NCBI GenBank assembly: GCA_022760435.1 | Contig: JALEFY010000020.1 | Span: 1 to 51,783, forward strand | Length of the DNA: 51,783 nt | Reading direction: 5' to 3' | Origin: Neomegalonema sp. | Lineage (GTDB): Bacteria; Pseudomonadota; Alphaproteobacteria; Rhodobacterales; Rhodobacteraceae | In this document: one piece after another, positions 16,957-26,366 of the stretch | How the letters are laid out: each line of letters opens with the position of its first letter | Position numbering within the stretch: position 1 is the stretch's first letter | Notes under the pieces: generated by a model | The model's database searches: none | Seen by the model: only the letters and a program-made list of their open reading frames with translations | Told to the model about the DNA's origin: nothing | Made by a program: the position numbers and the translations under genes

Positions 16957-17051
16957 TGAGAGGTTGGCTCGGGTAAACCCCTCGCCAACCTGGTCAGGTC
17001 CGGAAGGAAGCAGCCACAACGAGCCCGGTTTGGGTCGTGTCCAACCTCTCA
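16957..17051 (+). ncRNA. Signal recognition particle 4.5S RNA
   Basis: Small bacterial SRP RNA of about 95 nt. It contains the invariant apical domain GGTCAGGTCCGGAAGGAAG with GCAGCC following. Its ends pair: GAGAGGTTGG (16958-16967) with CCAACCTCTC (17041-17050). It binds Ffh and directs nascent membrane proteins to FtsY. The position just upstream of dnaX is a common arrangement in Alphaproteobacteria. Confidence 0.96.
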
Positions 17052-17163
17052 CCTGCTTTCCCGATTTGGGGTCGTATGCGCGCCTCGGTGGAGGGCTGCC
17101 GAGGCTCTTGGCCTTTCCAAGGCGTTGTTGAGCCGGGTCCTGCACCACAATCAACGAGACTGC

Positions 17164-18999
17164 ATGAGCGAGTCCACCCATCCCTCCGATCCTACCCATT
17201 CCGCCGATCCGGGCAGTGATGCATCTGGCGCCTATACCGTCCTCGCCCGCAAATACCGCCCTCAGGATTTCGATGCGCTGATCGGGCAGGAATCGCTGGT
17301 CCAGATCCTCTCGAATGCTTTTGAGCGCGAGCGCATCGCCCATGCCTTCATGCTGACCGGGGTGCGCGGGGTTGGCAAGACGACGACGGCCAGGATCATC
17401 GCCAAGGGGCTCAATTGCCTCGCGGGGGATGGGCCGACGATCAAGCCCTGCGGCTCTTGCGAGAATTGCGTGGCGATCGCGGCCTCTCGCCATGTGGATG
17501 TGCTGGAAATGGACGCCGCCTCGCGCACCGGGATCGACGATATTCGCGAGATTACCGAGTCGGTGCGCTATCGAGCGGCCCAGGCCCGCTACAAGGTCTA
17601 TATCATCGACGAAGTGCACATGCTCTCGAAAGCGGCCTTCAACGGGCTGCTCAAGACGCTCGAAGAGCCGCCCGAGCATGTGAAATTCATCCTCGCCACC
17701 ACCGATATTCACAAGGTCCCGGTCACCGTGCTCTCGCGCTGCCAGCGCTTTGACCTGCGCCGCGTCGGGGCCGATCAGCTCATCGCCCATCTGAGCGCGA
17801 TCTGCGCGGCCGAGGCGGTCTCGGTTAGTGAGGAGGCGCTGGCGCTGGTCGCAAGGGCCTCCGAGGGCTCGGTGCGCGATTCGCTTTCGCTGCTCGATCA
17901 GGCGATCAGCCATGGCGCTGGCGATGTGACCGGCGAGACGGTGCGCGACATGCTGGGCCTTGCCGAGCGGGGGCGGATCTTTGCGCTGTTCGAGGCGGTG
18001 ATGCGCGGCGAGCCGGCTCAGGCGCTTGCGGCCTTGCAGCAGATCTATGTCGATGGCGCGGATCCGGTCTCGATCCTGAAGGCGCTGGCGGAGGTGACCC
18101 ATCTGGTCACGCTGGTGCGGGTGGCGCCGGAGCGGGCCGAGGACCCGAGCCTGCCGCCTGCCGATCAGGAGATGGCGCGGGAGCTGGCCGAAAAAGTCCC
18201 GATGCGAGCGCTTTCGCGTGCCTGGCAGATGCTGCTCAAGGGGATCGAGGAAACCGCCCGCGCGCCTTCGGCTCTGGCAGCGGCTGAGATGGTGATCATC
18301 CGCCTCACTCATGTGGCCGAACTGCCCTCGCCCGAGGAATTGATCAAGAAACTCACCGGCGGCGAACCCGGCAGTGCCGCCAGCCCGCCTGTTGGCAGCG
18401 GTGGTGGCGGCGGCGCTGGACCGAGCGCGCGGGCCATGCTCGGCGGCGGCGCGCCACTGACAGCCATGCCTGCCTTGCGCCTTGAGCCGGCTGCCGCGGA
18501 TCCCGCCCCCCTTCATATCGCCCCTGCTCCTGCGGCACGAGCGATGCCGCGGGTCGAGGTTGCGCATTTCGATGCCTTGATCGCGCTGGTGCGCGAGAAG
18601 CGAGACATGAAGCTGCTCGTCGATCTGGAGCGCTATGTCCGGCCCGGCCCGATCGAGGGCACGCATTTCGAGTTCACCCCGACCGCTGACGCGCCTCCCG
18701 ATTTGGCCGCGCGTCTGGGGCAGCGCCTGACCAACTGGACCGGCGCGCGCTGGGTGGTCTCGATCGCTCAGGGCCATGGCGCGAAAACCCTTGCCGAGCT
18801 GCGCCAGGAGCTGGAGGACGGGCTGCGTGCCGAGGCCATGGCGCATCCGCTGGTCGCGGCGGCTCTGGCGGCCTTTCCCGGGGCGGAGCTGCGCGCGGTG
18901 CGCGATCTGAGCATCCCGGCTGGCGGCGAGATGGCCGAGTTCGGCGAGCATGACGCGCTGGTCGAGGATGACCTGTGGGACGATGAAGAGGAGTTCTAG
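17164..18999 (+). CDS. DNA polymerase III subunit gamma/tau
   Basis: A 611-aa clamp-loader ATPase. AAA+ motifs: Walker A GVRGVGKT (66-73), zinc cysteines C85, C96, C99 and C102 (GLNC, then CGSCENC), Walker B IIDEVHM (147-153) and an SRC sensor motif. A glycine/proline-rich linker (about 405-470) leads to a C-terminal tau region and an acidic tail. Start ATG 17164 gives the common MSES-type N-terminus; a TTG at 17125 is in frame but unlikely. No in-phase slippery heptamer is visible, so a short gamma form by frameshift is not supported. Followed after 3 bases by ybaB, then recR. Confidence 0.96.
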   Translation: MSESTHPSDPTHSADPGSDASGAYTVLARKYRPQDFDALIGQESLVQILSNAFERERIAHAFMLTGVRGVGKTTTARIIAKGLNCLAGDGPTIKPCGSCENCVAIAASRHVDVLEMDAASRTGIDDIREITESVRYRAAQARYKVYIIDEVHMLSKAAFNGLLKTLEEPPEHVKFILATTDIHKVPVTVLSRCQRFDLRRVGADQLIAHLSAICAAEAVSVSEEALALVARASEGSVRDSLSLLDQAISHGAGDVTGETVRDMLGLAERGRIFALFEAVMRGEPAQALAALQQIYVDGADPVSILKALAEVTHLVTLVRVAPERAEDPSLPPADQEMARELAEKVPMRALSRAWQMLLKGIEETARAPSALAAAEMVIIRLTHVAELPSPEELIKKLTGGEPGSAASPPVGSGGGGGAGPSARAMLGGGAPLTAMPALRLEPAAADPAPLHIAPAPAARAMPRVEVAHFDALIALVREKRDMKLLVDLERYVRPGPIEGTHFEFTPTADAPPDLAARLGQRLTNWTGARWVVSIAQGHGAKTLAELRQELEDGLRAEAMAHPLVAAALAAFPGAELRAVRDLSIPAGGEMAEFGEHDALVEDDLWDDEEEF

Positions 19000-19002
19000 A
19001 AC

Positions 19003-19350
19003 ATGCTGAAAGGTTTGGGCGGTCTGGGCAATATGGGAAAGATCATGCAGCAGGCCCAGGAGTTGCAGACAAAGATGGCCGAGCTGCAAACGCGGCTCGA
19101 GGAAATCGAGGTCGAGGGCCAGGCAGGCGCGGGCATGGTCAAGGCGCTCGTCACCTGCAAGGGCGCGCTGCGCCGCGTCGAGATCGACCCGTCCCTGCTC
19201 GGCAATGCCGATGAGAAAGAGGTGCTCGAGGATCTGGTGGTCGCCGCGGTCAATGACGCTCAGACCAAGGCCGCCGAGCGCGCGCAGCAGGAAATGCAGG
19301 AATTGACCGCCGGCCTGCCGATCCCGCCGGGCATGATGCCGGGGCTCTAA
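19003..19350 (+). CDS. YbaB/EbfC nucleoid-associated protein
   Basis: A 115-aa protein of the YbaB/EbfC family: a glycine/methionine-rich start, a helical region (about 10-45), a small sheet with a [11 protein letters not shown] segment, and a Pro/Met-rich C-terminus. Family members dimerise and bind DNA. The dnaX-ybaB-recR order is among the most conserved in bacteria and is reproduced here, with 3 bases to dnaX and 7 to recR, so one transcript is almost certain. Confidence 0.93.
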   Translation: MLKGLGGLGNMGKIMQQAQELQTKMAELQTRLEEIEVEGQAGAGMVKALVTCKGALRRVEIDPSLLGNADEKEVLEDLVVAAVNDAQTKAAERAQQEMQELTAGLPIPPGMMPGL

Positions 19351-19357
19351 CCGCGCG

Positions 19358-19957
19358 ATGGCGAGAGAGCAGACCGAGATCGATACCCTGATAACGATGC
19401 TGGCCAAGCTGCCCGGGCTCGGGCCGCGTTCGGCGCGGCGCGCGGTGCTGCATCTGGTCCGGCGGCGCGAGCACCTGCTGGCGCCTCTGTCGGAGGCGCT
19501 GGTTGCGGTGGCCGAGAAGGCGCGCCCCTGCGCGCGCTGCGGCACCATCGATATTGGCGAGATCTGCCCGATCTGCGCCGATCCCGCGCGCGATGACAGT
19601 ATCTTGTGTGTGGTCGAGGATGTCGGCGATCTGTGGGCGATGGAGCGCAGCGGCTTTTATCGCGGTCGCTACCATGTGCTCGGCGGTGTGCTCTCGGCGC
19701 TCGATGGGATCGGGCCGGAGGCGCTGCGCATTCCCGATCTCGCGGCGAGAGCGGCGGTCCCGGAAGTGCGTGAGGTGATACTGGCGCTCAATGCCACTGT
19801 GGATGGTCAGACCACCGCCCATGTCATTGCCGAGGCGCTGGCCGGGGCCGATGTGAGCATCACCACCCTGGCCAAGGGTGTGCCTGTCGGCGGCGAGCTC
19901 GACTATCTCGATGATGGTACGATCTCAGCGGCGCTTTCCGCGCGGCGGGCGGTCTAG
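19358..19957 (+). CDS. Recombination mediator protein RecR
   Basis: A 199-aa RecR, full length. Helix-hairpin-helix [11 protein letters not shown] is at about 18-28, the zinc finger uses C58, C61, C70 and C73, and the Toprim domain follows ([13 protein letters not shown], about 84-96). With RecF and RecO it loads RecA on gapped DNA. Its last 33 bases overlap the 3' end of mutY, which runs in the opposite direction. Confidence 0.96.
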   Translation: MAREQTEIDTLITMLAKLPGLGPRSARRAVLHLVRRREHLLAPLSEALVAVAEKARPCARCGTIDIGEICPICADPARDDSILCVVEDVGDLWAMERSGFYRGRYHVLGGVLSALDGIGPEALRIPDLAARAAVPEVREVILALNATVDGQTTAHVIAEALAGADVSITTLAKGVPVGGELDYLDDGTISAALSARRAV

Positions 19958-21034
19958 CGCCAGCTCTGGCGCGCCAAGCGCCTCAAAACCGACGCGCAGC
20001 GCCTTTTTCATCACGGTCGGCACCGCTTTTTCGGCAAGCGCGGTCGGTAGGATCCAGAGCCCCTCCGGCCCTTGCCGGGTTCTGGCGACATGGACCGCGA
20101 GCCTCAGATGGAAATGCGTGAAGGTGTGACGGGCCGTCTCGGGCGCCGGTTGCCAGTCATGCGGCGCCGGTTGCGCGGCGGTGATCTGAGCGCGGTCATG
20201 CGGTTCTTCGCGCCAATCGGTGCCGGGCAAGCCGAGCATCCCGCCCAGAAGCCCTTTTTCAGCGCGGCGCTCCATCAGAACAGCGCCATCGGAACGCTGT
20301 AGAAGATAGGCTGTGCCATAGCGCGTCGGCTTTTGCTTTTTGGGTGTCTTGTGCGGAAACCGCTCCTGCGTGCCGGCTTTGCGGGCCGCGCAAAGATGCT
20401 GCCACGGGCAAGCTGTGCAGTTCGGCGCACGCGGGGTGCAGAGCGTCGCGCCCAGATCCATCATCGCTTGCGCATAATCCCCAGGCCGCTCTGCTGGGGT
20501 CAATTGGCTGGCTTGGGCGCGGATCTCCGGCTTGGCTTTGGGCAGCGGGGTCTCCAGCGTGAAAAGCCGGGTGATGACGCGCTCAACATTACCGTCCACC
20601 ACCGTTGCCGGGTAATCAAAGGCAATCGCCGCAATCGCCGCCGCTGTGTACTCGCCAATGCCGGGCAGGCTGCGCAAGGCATCCGGATGATCGGGAAACC
20701 GTCCGCCATGCTCTCGCGTCACCGCCTGCGCACAAGCGTGCAGGTTGCGGGCCCTCGCGTAATATCCAAGGCCCGCCCAGGCTCCGAGCACCTCATCCAG
20801 ATCGGCTTGCGCCAACGCCTGTACGCTCGGCCAACGCTGCATAAACTTGTTGAAATATGGCCCGACCGTGGCGACGGTTGTTTGTTGAAGCATCACTTCG
20901 GAAAGCCATATCTTGTATGGGTCAACGGCAACACCTACTTCATTTTCCGTAGGGAGCCTGCGCCAAGGGAGGGATCGGGCATGCAAATCGTACCATTCAA
21001 GCAACAGTCTGGCGGGGTCTGCGTTCTTTTTCAC
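19925..21034 (-). CDS. A/G-specific adenine glycosylase MutY
   Basis: A 369-aa base-excision enzyme that removes adenine mispaired with 8-oxoguanine. Catalytic E46 sits in SEVMLQQT, the helix-hairpin-helix is LPGIGEYTA (123-131), and the catalytic Asp is D147 (VVDGNV). The 4Fe-4S ligands C199, C206, C209 and C215 show the C-x6-C-x2-C-x5-C spacing. The C-terminal third is the NUDT1-like 8-oxoG recognition domain. Start is GTG 21034 (gives MKKNADP); the ribosome site is weak. Tail-to-tail overlap with recR; divergent from the DciA-like gene. Confidence 0.95.
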   Translation of the reverse strand: MKKNADPARLLLEWYDLHARSLPWRRLPTENEVGVAVDPYKIWLSEVMLQQTTVATVGPYFNKFMQRWPSVQALAQADLDEVLGAWAGLGYYARARNLHACAQAVTREHGGRFPDHPDALRSLPGIGEYTAAAIAAIAFDYPATVVDGNVERVITRLFTLETPLPKAKPEIRAQASQLTPAERPGDYAQAMMDLGATLCTPRAPNCTACPWQHLCAARKAGTQERFPHKTPKKQKPTRYGTAYLLQRSDGAVLMERRAEKGLLGGMLGLPGTDWREEPHDRAQITAAQPAPHDWQPAPETARHTFTHFHLRLAVHVARTRQGPEGLWILPTALAEKAVPTVMKKALRVGFEALGAPELALDRPPRGKRR

Positions 21035-21203
21035 TTGCGAAATGTTTCCGAAAATGAGAACAAATCCGGCACAATCTTGCCGTGATCAGCCTCGAGTTTA
21101 ACCCCATAGCCGCCACAAAAGCGCGTTTACGCTGGATCCGAGAGCGGCCATCACGTCTTGATAACGACAACGAAAAAAGTTCTGCCGACAAAAGGAGTTC
21201 GAT

Positions 21204-21746
21204 ATGGCCAGTGCACGACCCTTTGATCCGTTTGAGCGACGCTCTCGTGGATTTGCAGCAGCAGGTTCGCATGTCAAAGTGCAAGTGCGCGATGTCGCCA
21301 GTCGGCGCGGCATTGCCGAAGTTCGGCTGATCACGCATTGGTCCGAGATTGTCGGCCCGCAATTGGCGGCGGTCACGCGGCCCCTGCGCGTGAAACAGCC
21401 GCGCGGTCAGTCGCTCGGCGGCATTTTGGTCATGGCGGTGGAAACGGCCTATGCCAGCGAGGTTGAGCATCAAAAACCGATGATCATCGAGCGGGTGAAC
21501 GCCTATTACGGCTACCGGGCGGTGAGTGAGATCAAGGTCACCCAGGCAATTGCGCCGCTGCCGCCTGCCTCGCCGGTGAATGCCGCTCCTCGCCAAATTG
21601 TGAGCCCGAATGACTTGCCAAACCCGGATCGGCAGCGTCTTGACGTGATGACGGCCCCGATTGCCGATGATGGGCTCAGAGATGCCTTGAACCGCCTGGG
21701 TGCCAATGTCATTTCAAAGGCGAACAAGAAGAAGCTGTCGCAATAG
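21204..21746 (+). CDS. DUF721 (DciA-like) protein
   Basis: A 180-aa protein with an N-terminal DUF721 domain, including the family-typical WSEIVGPQLAAVTRPLRV stretch. DUF721 proteins include DciA, which loads the replicative helicase in bacteria lacking DnaC/DnaI; I infer that role from the domain and from its location among replication and repair genes. The C-terminal 60 residues are low in conservation and end in a basic tail. AAAGGAG lies 7 bases before ATG 21204. Divergent from mutY with a shared 169-base upstream region. Confidence 0.82.
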   Translation: MASARPFDPFERRSRGFAAAGSHVKVQVRDVASRRGIAEVRLITHWSEIVGPQLAAVTRPLRVKQPRGQSLGGILVMAVETAYASEVEHQKPMIIERVNAYYGYRAVSEIKVTQAIAPLPPASPVNAAPRQIVSPNDLPNPDRQRLDVMTAPIADDGLRDALNRLGANVISKANKKKLSQ

Positions 21747-21792
21747 CGCGATATGGCGCGCTTTAGCGGCGACCGACCAGAAGGATGAGTGA

Positions 21793-22506
21793 ATGGCAAT
21801 CTCGATGAAAATGCTGCTCGGCGGCGCCGCTATCGCTGGGGCAGCGCTCCTGGTGGCGCTGTCATCTGGTGCGAAAGACGCTGCACCGACCGCCCAGGCG
21901 CCCAAAGCGGCGCAAGAGGCCGGGCAGATGCAGGCGCCCTCAGCGCCAGAGGCTGTCGTTTTGCCGCTTGAAGAGCGAGGCTATCATATTGGCGATATTG
22001 TTCTGGGTTCGCCGGACGCGTCGGTCGAGATCGTCGAATATATCTCTCTCACCTGCCCGCATTGCGCGAGCTTCCATATCGACAGCTTCCCGCAGATCAA
22101 GAAAGATTACGTGGAGACCGGCAAGGTACGGGTGGTCATTCGCGAGGCATATTTCGATCAGCAGGGCCTGTGGGCGGCAGTCGTCGCGCGTTGCGGCGGC
22201 GAATCGCGCACTTACGCGTTTGTCGACGCGTTCCTTCGTCAGCAAAAACAATGGTCGCGCCAATCGAGCGCCGATGCAGTGATGGATGAGATCCGGCGCA
22301 TCGGGCGCACGGGCGGGCTCTCGAATGAGCGGATGGACGCTTGCATGGGGGACCGGGAGTTCATGGTGACCTTGGTCGAGCATTATCAGGAAAATGCCAA
22401 ACGCGATGAACTGCCCGCGACGCCCTATTTCCTGGTCAATGGTGAGCCGGTTCGCGGGGCGATCAGCGCAGAGGATCTCGCGCAGATCATCGATGCCAAG
22501 CTCTGA
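21793..22506 (+). CDS. DsbA-family thiol:disulfide oxidoreductase
   Basis: A 237-aa exported thioredoxin-fold protein. An N-terminal hydrophobic helix (about 5-25) followed by an Ala/Pro/Gln linker suggests a membrane-anchored or secreted periplasmic enzyme. The active site is C88-P-H-C91 (LTCPHCASFH), the DsbA type, with the cis-Pro loop in ATPYFLVNG. Expected to introduce or isomerise disulfides in envelope proteins. GGATGAG is the ribosome site; an ATG four codons further in (21805) is possible. Ends just before a clear terminator. Confidence 0.9.
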   Translation: MAISMKMLLGGAAIAGAALLVALSSGAKDAAPTAQAPKAAQEAGQMQAPSAPEAVVLPLEERGYHIGDIVLGSPDASVEIVEYISLTCPHCASFHIDSFPQIKKDYVETGKVRVVIREAYFDQQGLWAAVVARCGGESRTYAFVDAFLRQQKQWSRQSSADAVMDEIRRIGRTGGLSNERMDACMGDREFMVTLVEHYQENAKRDELPATPYFLVNGEPVRGAISAEDLAQIIDAKL

Positions 22507-22560
22507 GCGCAGAAAATCCCATATCTGCAACGCTTGAGCGCTGAAATTCCAGATCTTGTG

Positions 22561-22596
22561 GTGCCGCCGATTGACTTTCGGCGGCACTATTTGTTT
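22561..22596 (+). terminator. Rho-independent terminator after the DsbA-like gene
   Basis: Perfect 10-bp stem GTGCCGCCGA (22561-22570) / TCGGCGGCAC (22578-22587), loop of 7, followed by TATTTGTTT. It separates the dciA-like/dsbA-like unit from smc. Confidence 0.8.
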
Positions 22597-22610
22597 AACG
22601 CTCCCTTAAC
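22595..22610. promoter_or_regulatory. CtrA-type box upstream of smc
   Basis: TTAACGCTCCCTTAAC is an exact match to the CtrA consensus TTAA-N7-TTAA(C). It lies 127 bases upstream of the smc start, directly after the upstream terminator. CtrA is the alphaproteobacterial cell-cycle response regulator; control of smc by CtrA is inferred from this site alone. Confidence 0.6.
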
Positions 22611-22736
22611 CTGAGCGAGGCGCGATCTGGGCCTCAGGCGCTGGCCCTGCATCTGATCGCGCGCGCAAAGATTGAGGTTTGAGGCGGCCGCCCGATTGCG
22701 TCAAAGCGCGGCCGACTTCTGGGAGCGTGTTGCGCG

Positions 22737-25700
22737 TTGCATTTTGTCAAACTTCGGCTCTCCGGGTTCAAATCCTTCGTCGATCAAACGGAACTGCATA
22801 TCCAGGAAGGTTTGACCGGCGTTATCGGGCCCAATGGCTGCGGAAAATCCAATCTACTTGAAGCCCTGCGCTGGGTCATGGGGGAGACCTCGGCCAAATC
22901 CATGCGCGGCTCGGGCATGGAGGATGTGATTTTCGCCGGTGCAGCCACGCGCCCGGCCCGCAACTTTGCCGAAGTGACGCTCAGCATCGACAATACCGAG
23001 CGCCGCGCGCCGCCTGCCTTCAACGAGACCGATCTGATCGAGATTACCCGGCGCATCACCCGCGATCAGGGCTCGAACTACAAATATAACGGCAAGGATA
23101 TCCGGGCGCGCGACGCGACCACGCTGTTCGCCGATGCCTCGACCGGGGCGAGCTCGCCGGCTCTGGTGCGGCAGGGGCAGATCTCGGAGCTGATCAACGC
23201 CAAGCCCAAAGCCCGGCGCCGCGTTCTGGAGGAAGCAGCGGGGATCGCCGGTCTGCATGCGCGCCGACATGAGGCGACCTTGCGGCTCAACAATGCCGAG
23301 ACCAATCTGGAACGGGTGGTCGAGATCCTCGCGCAATTGGAAGCGCGCGAAGCGACGCTGGAGCGCGAAGCCAAGCGCGCCAAGACCTATCGCGAATTGT
23401 CGAGCAAGCTGCGCCTGGCCGAGGCCATCTTGCTCTATCGGCGCTGGCGCGAGGCGTCTCGCGATCATGCCGGGGCGCGTGAAGCGCTCGAGAAAACAAC
23501 ATCCGACGCCGGTCAGGCCGCGCAAAAGGCCGCCGAAGCGGCCCGGGCGAAAATCGAACTTGATGACGCCATCCCCAAGCTGCGCGAAGAAGAAGCGATC
23601 GCCCGCGCCGTCCATCAGCGCCTGATGATCGAGCGCGACAGTCTTGAGGCTCGCGAGCGCGAGGCGGCGAGTGCCGCCAGTCGGCTTGAGGGGCAGATCC
23701 GGCAATTGGAGCAAAGCATCGCGCGCGAGGCGACCTTGCACGCGGATGCCGGGCGCATGGCGCAGAATATCGCCGAAGAGCTCGCAGCCCTCGACGCGAT
23801 GCAAGGCGAGGATGGGGAGGCTTTCGGCCCTGAAGTGGAAGCGGCTCTGGAGGCCGAAGCAGAGGCAGAAGAGCTTTTGCAGGCAGCCGAATCGCGGCTC
23901 GAGACCCTCACCCGCGATGTCGCTAATCTTGAAGCTGAGAAGCGCTCGCAGACCGCGCGCGCTCAGGATGCCCAGCGCCAGCTCGCCCGCTTGGTGCAGG
24001 AAGCCACCACCGCGCGGGCGCAAAGCACTGCATTGCAGGACGATCTTCGTGCCGCTGAACAGGCGCGCGAGGAAGCGCTGATGCTGCTTGAGGAAGCGCA
24101 GATGCGCATTGCCGAAGCCGATGAGGCCGCTCTGGCGGCGGAAGAGGCGCGCAGCGAGGCCCAGGAGGCGGAGACGCGTTTGCGCGGGACACTGGGCGAG
24201 ATGCAGGGCGCGGTGCGGGCTCTTTCGGCCGAGGCGGAGCAACTGGCCCGCTCGCTCGACAAGCGGCGCGAGGATGGCGGCCGCCCGATCCTCGACGAGG
24301 TCCGGGCGCGCGATGGCGCCGAGCTGGCGCTTGGCGCCGCCTTGGGCGACGAGCTGCAAATCGGAGAGGCGGAACCGGGCGCCTTTGGCTGGCTGACCTT
24401 GCCGGCGCTGCTGGATGCGCCCGCGCTTCCCGCTGGCGTGCAGCCGCTCGCCGATGCGATCGACGCGCCGCAGGCGCTGCATCGCCGTTTGTCGCAAACC
24501 GGGCTGGTGGCGCGCGAGGACGGATTCGCATTGCAAGCCGCGTTGCGCCCCGGTCAGCGTCTTGTGAGCTTGCAAGGCGATCTGTGGCGCTGGGATGGCT
24601 ATGCCGTCTCCGCCGAAGACGCGCCCAGCGCTGCCGCCTTGCGTTTGCAGCAGCAAAACCGGCTCGAGCAGGTGCAGGCGCAGTGCGACGAGGCGCAAGC
24701 CGCGCTTGAAGAGCGCCAGCAGGCCCATGAAGCCGCCCAGGAAGCCTTGCGCCTTGCCAGCGAGAAAGATGCGCAGGCACGTTCCGATCGCCGCCGCGCC
24801 GAGCAGGAGATGACCCAGGCGCGTGCCGAGGCTCAAAAGGCCGAAACCGCGATCGGGGCGATGACCGGCAAGCTCGATTCGCTGGCGCAGGTGCTGATCG
24901 CACGCGAAGACGATGAGCGCAGCGCGAGCGCCGCGTTGGAGGAGGCGGAAGCCTTCCTCGCCGATCTCGATGACGCGGCCTCGAGCCAGGAAGCCGCTGA
25001 AAAGGCGCGGCTTGCGGCGCAAGAGGCGCGCTCTGCGTTGCTCAAGGCCCGCGGCGAGCGCGAGGCCCTCGAACGCCAGGCCCGCGAGATCGGCCAGCGG
25101 CGCGCCAAGCTGCTCGAGGACCAGGCAAACTGGTCCAAACGCCTCGCTGCTGCCGATGAGGAGCAGGCGGGCTTGCGCGAGCGGATCGAGATGGCTGAGG
25201 CCGAGCTCGAGGAATTGCGGATGGCCCCGGAGGCTATCGCTGAAGAACGCGCCGGGCTGTCCGAAAAGGTCGAGCAAGCCGAATCGCGCCGTGTGCAGGC
25301 GCTCGAAGTGCTGACTGAGAGCGAGAACAAGCTGCGAGAAATCGGCCGAATCGAGAAGGAGGCAGAAAAAGAGCTCTCCGAAGCGCGCGAGGGCCGTGCC
25401 CGGCTTGAAGCGCGTGCCGAGGCGGCGCGTGAGCGGCTTGCGGAATATGCCGACCGTCTGCGCGAGCATGTCTCGGTGCCCCCGGAGGATTTCATCGAGA
25501 AATTCGAGATCGACCCGGACACGATGCCGGTGGTCAAGGATCTCGAGCGCAGCATCACTCAGGCCAAGGCGGAGCGCGAAAAACTGGGTGCCGTCAATTT
25601 GCGCGCCGATCAGGAATTGCAGGAAACCGCGCGCGAGCGGGAGAGCCTGGAGAAGGAGCGCGCCGATCTGGACGCGGCGATTGCCAAGCTGCGCGCGGGG

Positions 25701-26207
25701 GTCAATGAGCTCAACAAGGAAGGGCGCGAACGCCTGCTGGCTGCCTTTGAGGAAGTCAACCGCACCTTCACCCAGCTCTTTACGCATCTGTTCGGCGGCG
25801 GGGATGCGCGGCTGGTGCTGGTCGAGTCCGAAGATCCGCTGGATGCGGGGCTCGAGATCATGTGTCAGCCGCCGGGCAAGCGGCTCTCCTCGCTGTCGCT
25901 GCTATCGGGCGGCGAGCAGACCCTGACCGCCATCTCGCTGATCTTTGCGGTGTTTCTGGTCAATCCAGCGCCGATCTGCGTGCTCGATGAGGTCGATGCA
26001 CCGCTCGATGATGCGAATGTGACCCGGTTTTGCGACCTGCTGGATGAAATGACAAAGCGGACCAAGACGCGCTTTTTAATCATTACCCACCACGCGGTTT
26101 CGATGGCTCGGATGAGCCGTCTGTTTGGTGTAACCATGATGGAAAAAGGCGTCTCGCAACTGGTTTCGGTCGATTTGCAGACCGCTGTTGATATGGTCGA
26201 TGCTTAA
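22737..26207 (+). CDS. Chromosome segregation ATPase SMC
   Basis: A 1156-aa structural-maintenance-of-chromosomes protein, full length. The N-terminal head carries Walker A GPNGCGKS (31-38). Long heptad-rich coiled coils flank a hinge at about 510-640. The C-terminal head has signature LSGGEQ (about 1056-1061) and Walker B VLDEVDAP (about 1082-1089). With ScpA/ScpB it forms condensin and organises newly replicated origins. The start is TTG 22737, giving the canonical MHFVKLRLSGFKSF; GGGAG is 11 bases upstream, a wide spacing. A CtrA box lies in the upstream region. Confidence 0.96.
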   Translation: MHFVKLRLSGFKSFVDQTELHIQEGLTGVIGPNGCGKSNLLEALRWVMGETSAKSMRGSGMEDVIFAGAATRPARNFAEVTLSIDNTERRAPPAFNETDLIEITRRITRDQGSNYKYNGKDIRARDATTLFADASTGASSPALVRQGQISELINAKPKARRRVLEEAAGIAGLHARRHEATLRLNNAETNLERVVEILAQLEAREATLEREAKRAKTYRELSSKLRLAEAILLYRRWREASRDHAGAREALEKTTSDAGQAAQKAAEAARAKIELDDAIPKLREEEAIARAVHQRLMIERDSLEAREREAASAASRLEGQIRQLEQSIAREATLHADAGRMAQNIAEELAALDAMQGEDGEAFGPEVEAALEAEAEAEELLQAAESRLETLTRDVANLEAEKRSQTARAQDAQRQLARLVQEATTARAQSTALQDDLRAAEQAREEALMLLEEAQMRIAEADEAALAAEEARSEAQEAETRLRGTLGEMQGAVRALSAEAEQLARSLDKRREDGGRPILDEVRARDGAELALGAALGDELQIGEAEPGAFGWLTLPALLDAPALPAGVQPLADAIDAPQALHRRLSQTGLVAREDGFALQAALRPGQRLVSLQGDLWRWDGYAVSAEDAPSAAALRLQQQNRLEQVQAQCDEAQAALEERQQAHEAAQEALRLASEKDAQARSDRRRAEQEMTQARAEAQKAETAIGAMTGKLDSLAQVLIAREDDERSASAALEEAEAFLADLDDAASSQEAAEKARLAAQEARSALLKARGEREALERQAREIGQRRAKLLEDQANWSKRLAAADEEQAGLRERIEMAEAELEELRMAPEAIAEERAGLSEKVEQAESRRVQALEVLTESENKLREIGRIEKEAEKELSEAREGRARLEARAEAARERLAEYADRLREHVSVPPEDFIEKFEIDPDTMPVVKDLERSITQAKAEREKLGAVNLRADQELQETARERESLEKERADLDAAIAKLRAGVNELNKEGRERLLAAFEEVNRTFTQLFTHLFGGGDARLVLVESEDPLDAGLEIMCQPPGKRLSSLSLLSGGEQTLTAISLIFAVFLVNPAPICVLDEVDAPLDDANVTRFCDLLDEMTKRTKTRFLIITHHAVSMARMSRLFGVTMMEKGVSQLVSVDLQTAVDMVDA

Positions 26208-26222
26208 TTTAACGCCCATTTT

Positions 26223-26254
26223 GCACAAAGCGCTTGTTTTTCAACGCTTTGCGC
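26223..26254 (+). terminator. Imperfect hairpin after smc
   Basis: Arms GCACAAAGCG (26223-26232) and CGCTTTGCGC (26245-26254) pair with one A-C mismatch around a 12-nt loop containing five T. No T-run follows. A weak terminator of smc is possible. Confidence 0.35.
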
Positions 26255-26279
26255 ATTTGACGCAGGGAAACATGCACGC

Positions 26280-26309
26280 TTGACACCACAATTGCGCCAC
26301 TCTTATGGT
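26280..26309 (+). promoter_or_regulatory. Sigma-70 promoter of the F0 ATP synthase operon
   Basis: Consensus -35 TTGACA (26280-26285), a 17-base spacer and -10 TTATGG (26303-26308), or TATGGT with 18 bases. About 55 bases upstream of the atpI start and after the smc hairpin. Confidence 0.65.
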
Positions 26310-26366
26310 CGCGCCTCGAAGCCTGGGGTGATGCAGCTGTGTCACCAGTCCCCGAATGGTGCCTGA

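Noticed and set aside
18188-18196. Programmed frameshift site in dnaX (GAAAAAG)
   Set aside because: The heptamer is not in the X-XXY-YYZ phase relative to the frame, and no suitable downstream structure was seen.
16831-19548. A reading frame of more than 1000 codons on the minus strand through dnaX
   Set aside because: It is antisense to dnaX and ybaB, which are unmistakable. Only its last 160 codons, which have their own AGGAG and ATG, are kept as the DUF3592-like gene.
22854-25787. 977-codon minus-strand frame
   Set aside because: It is a GC-skew shadow of smc with no start signals and low-complexity composition.
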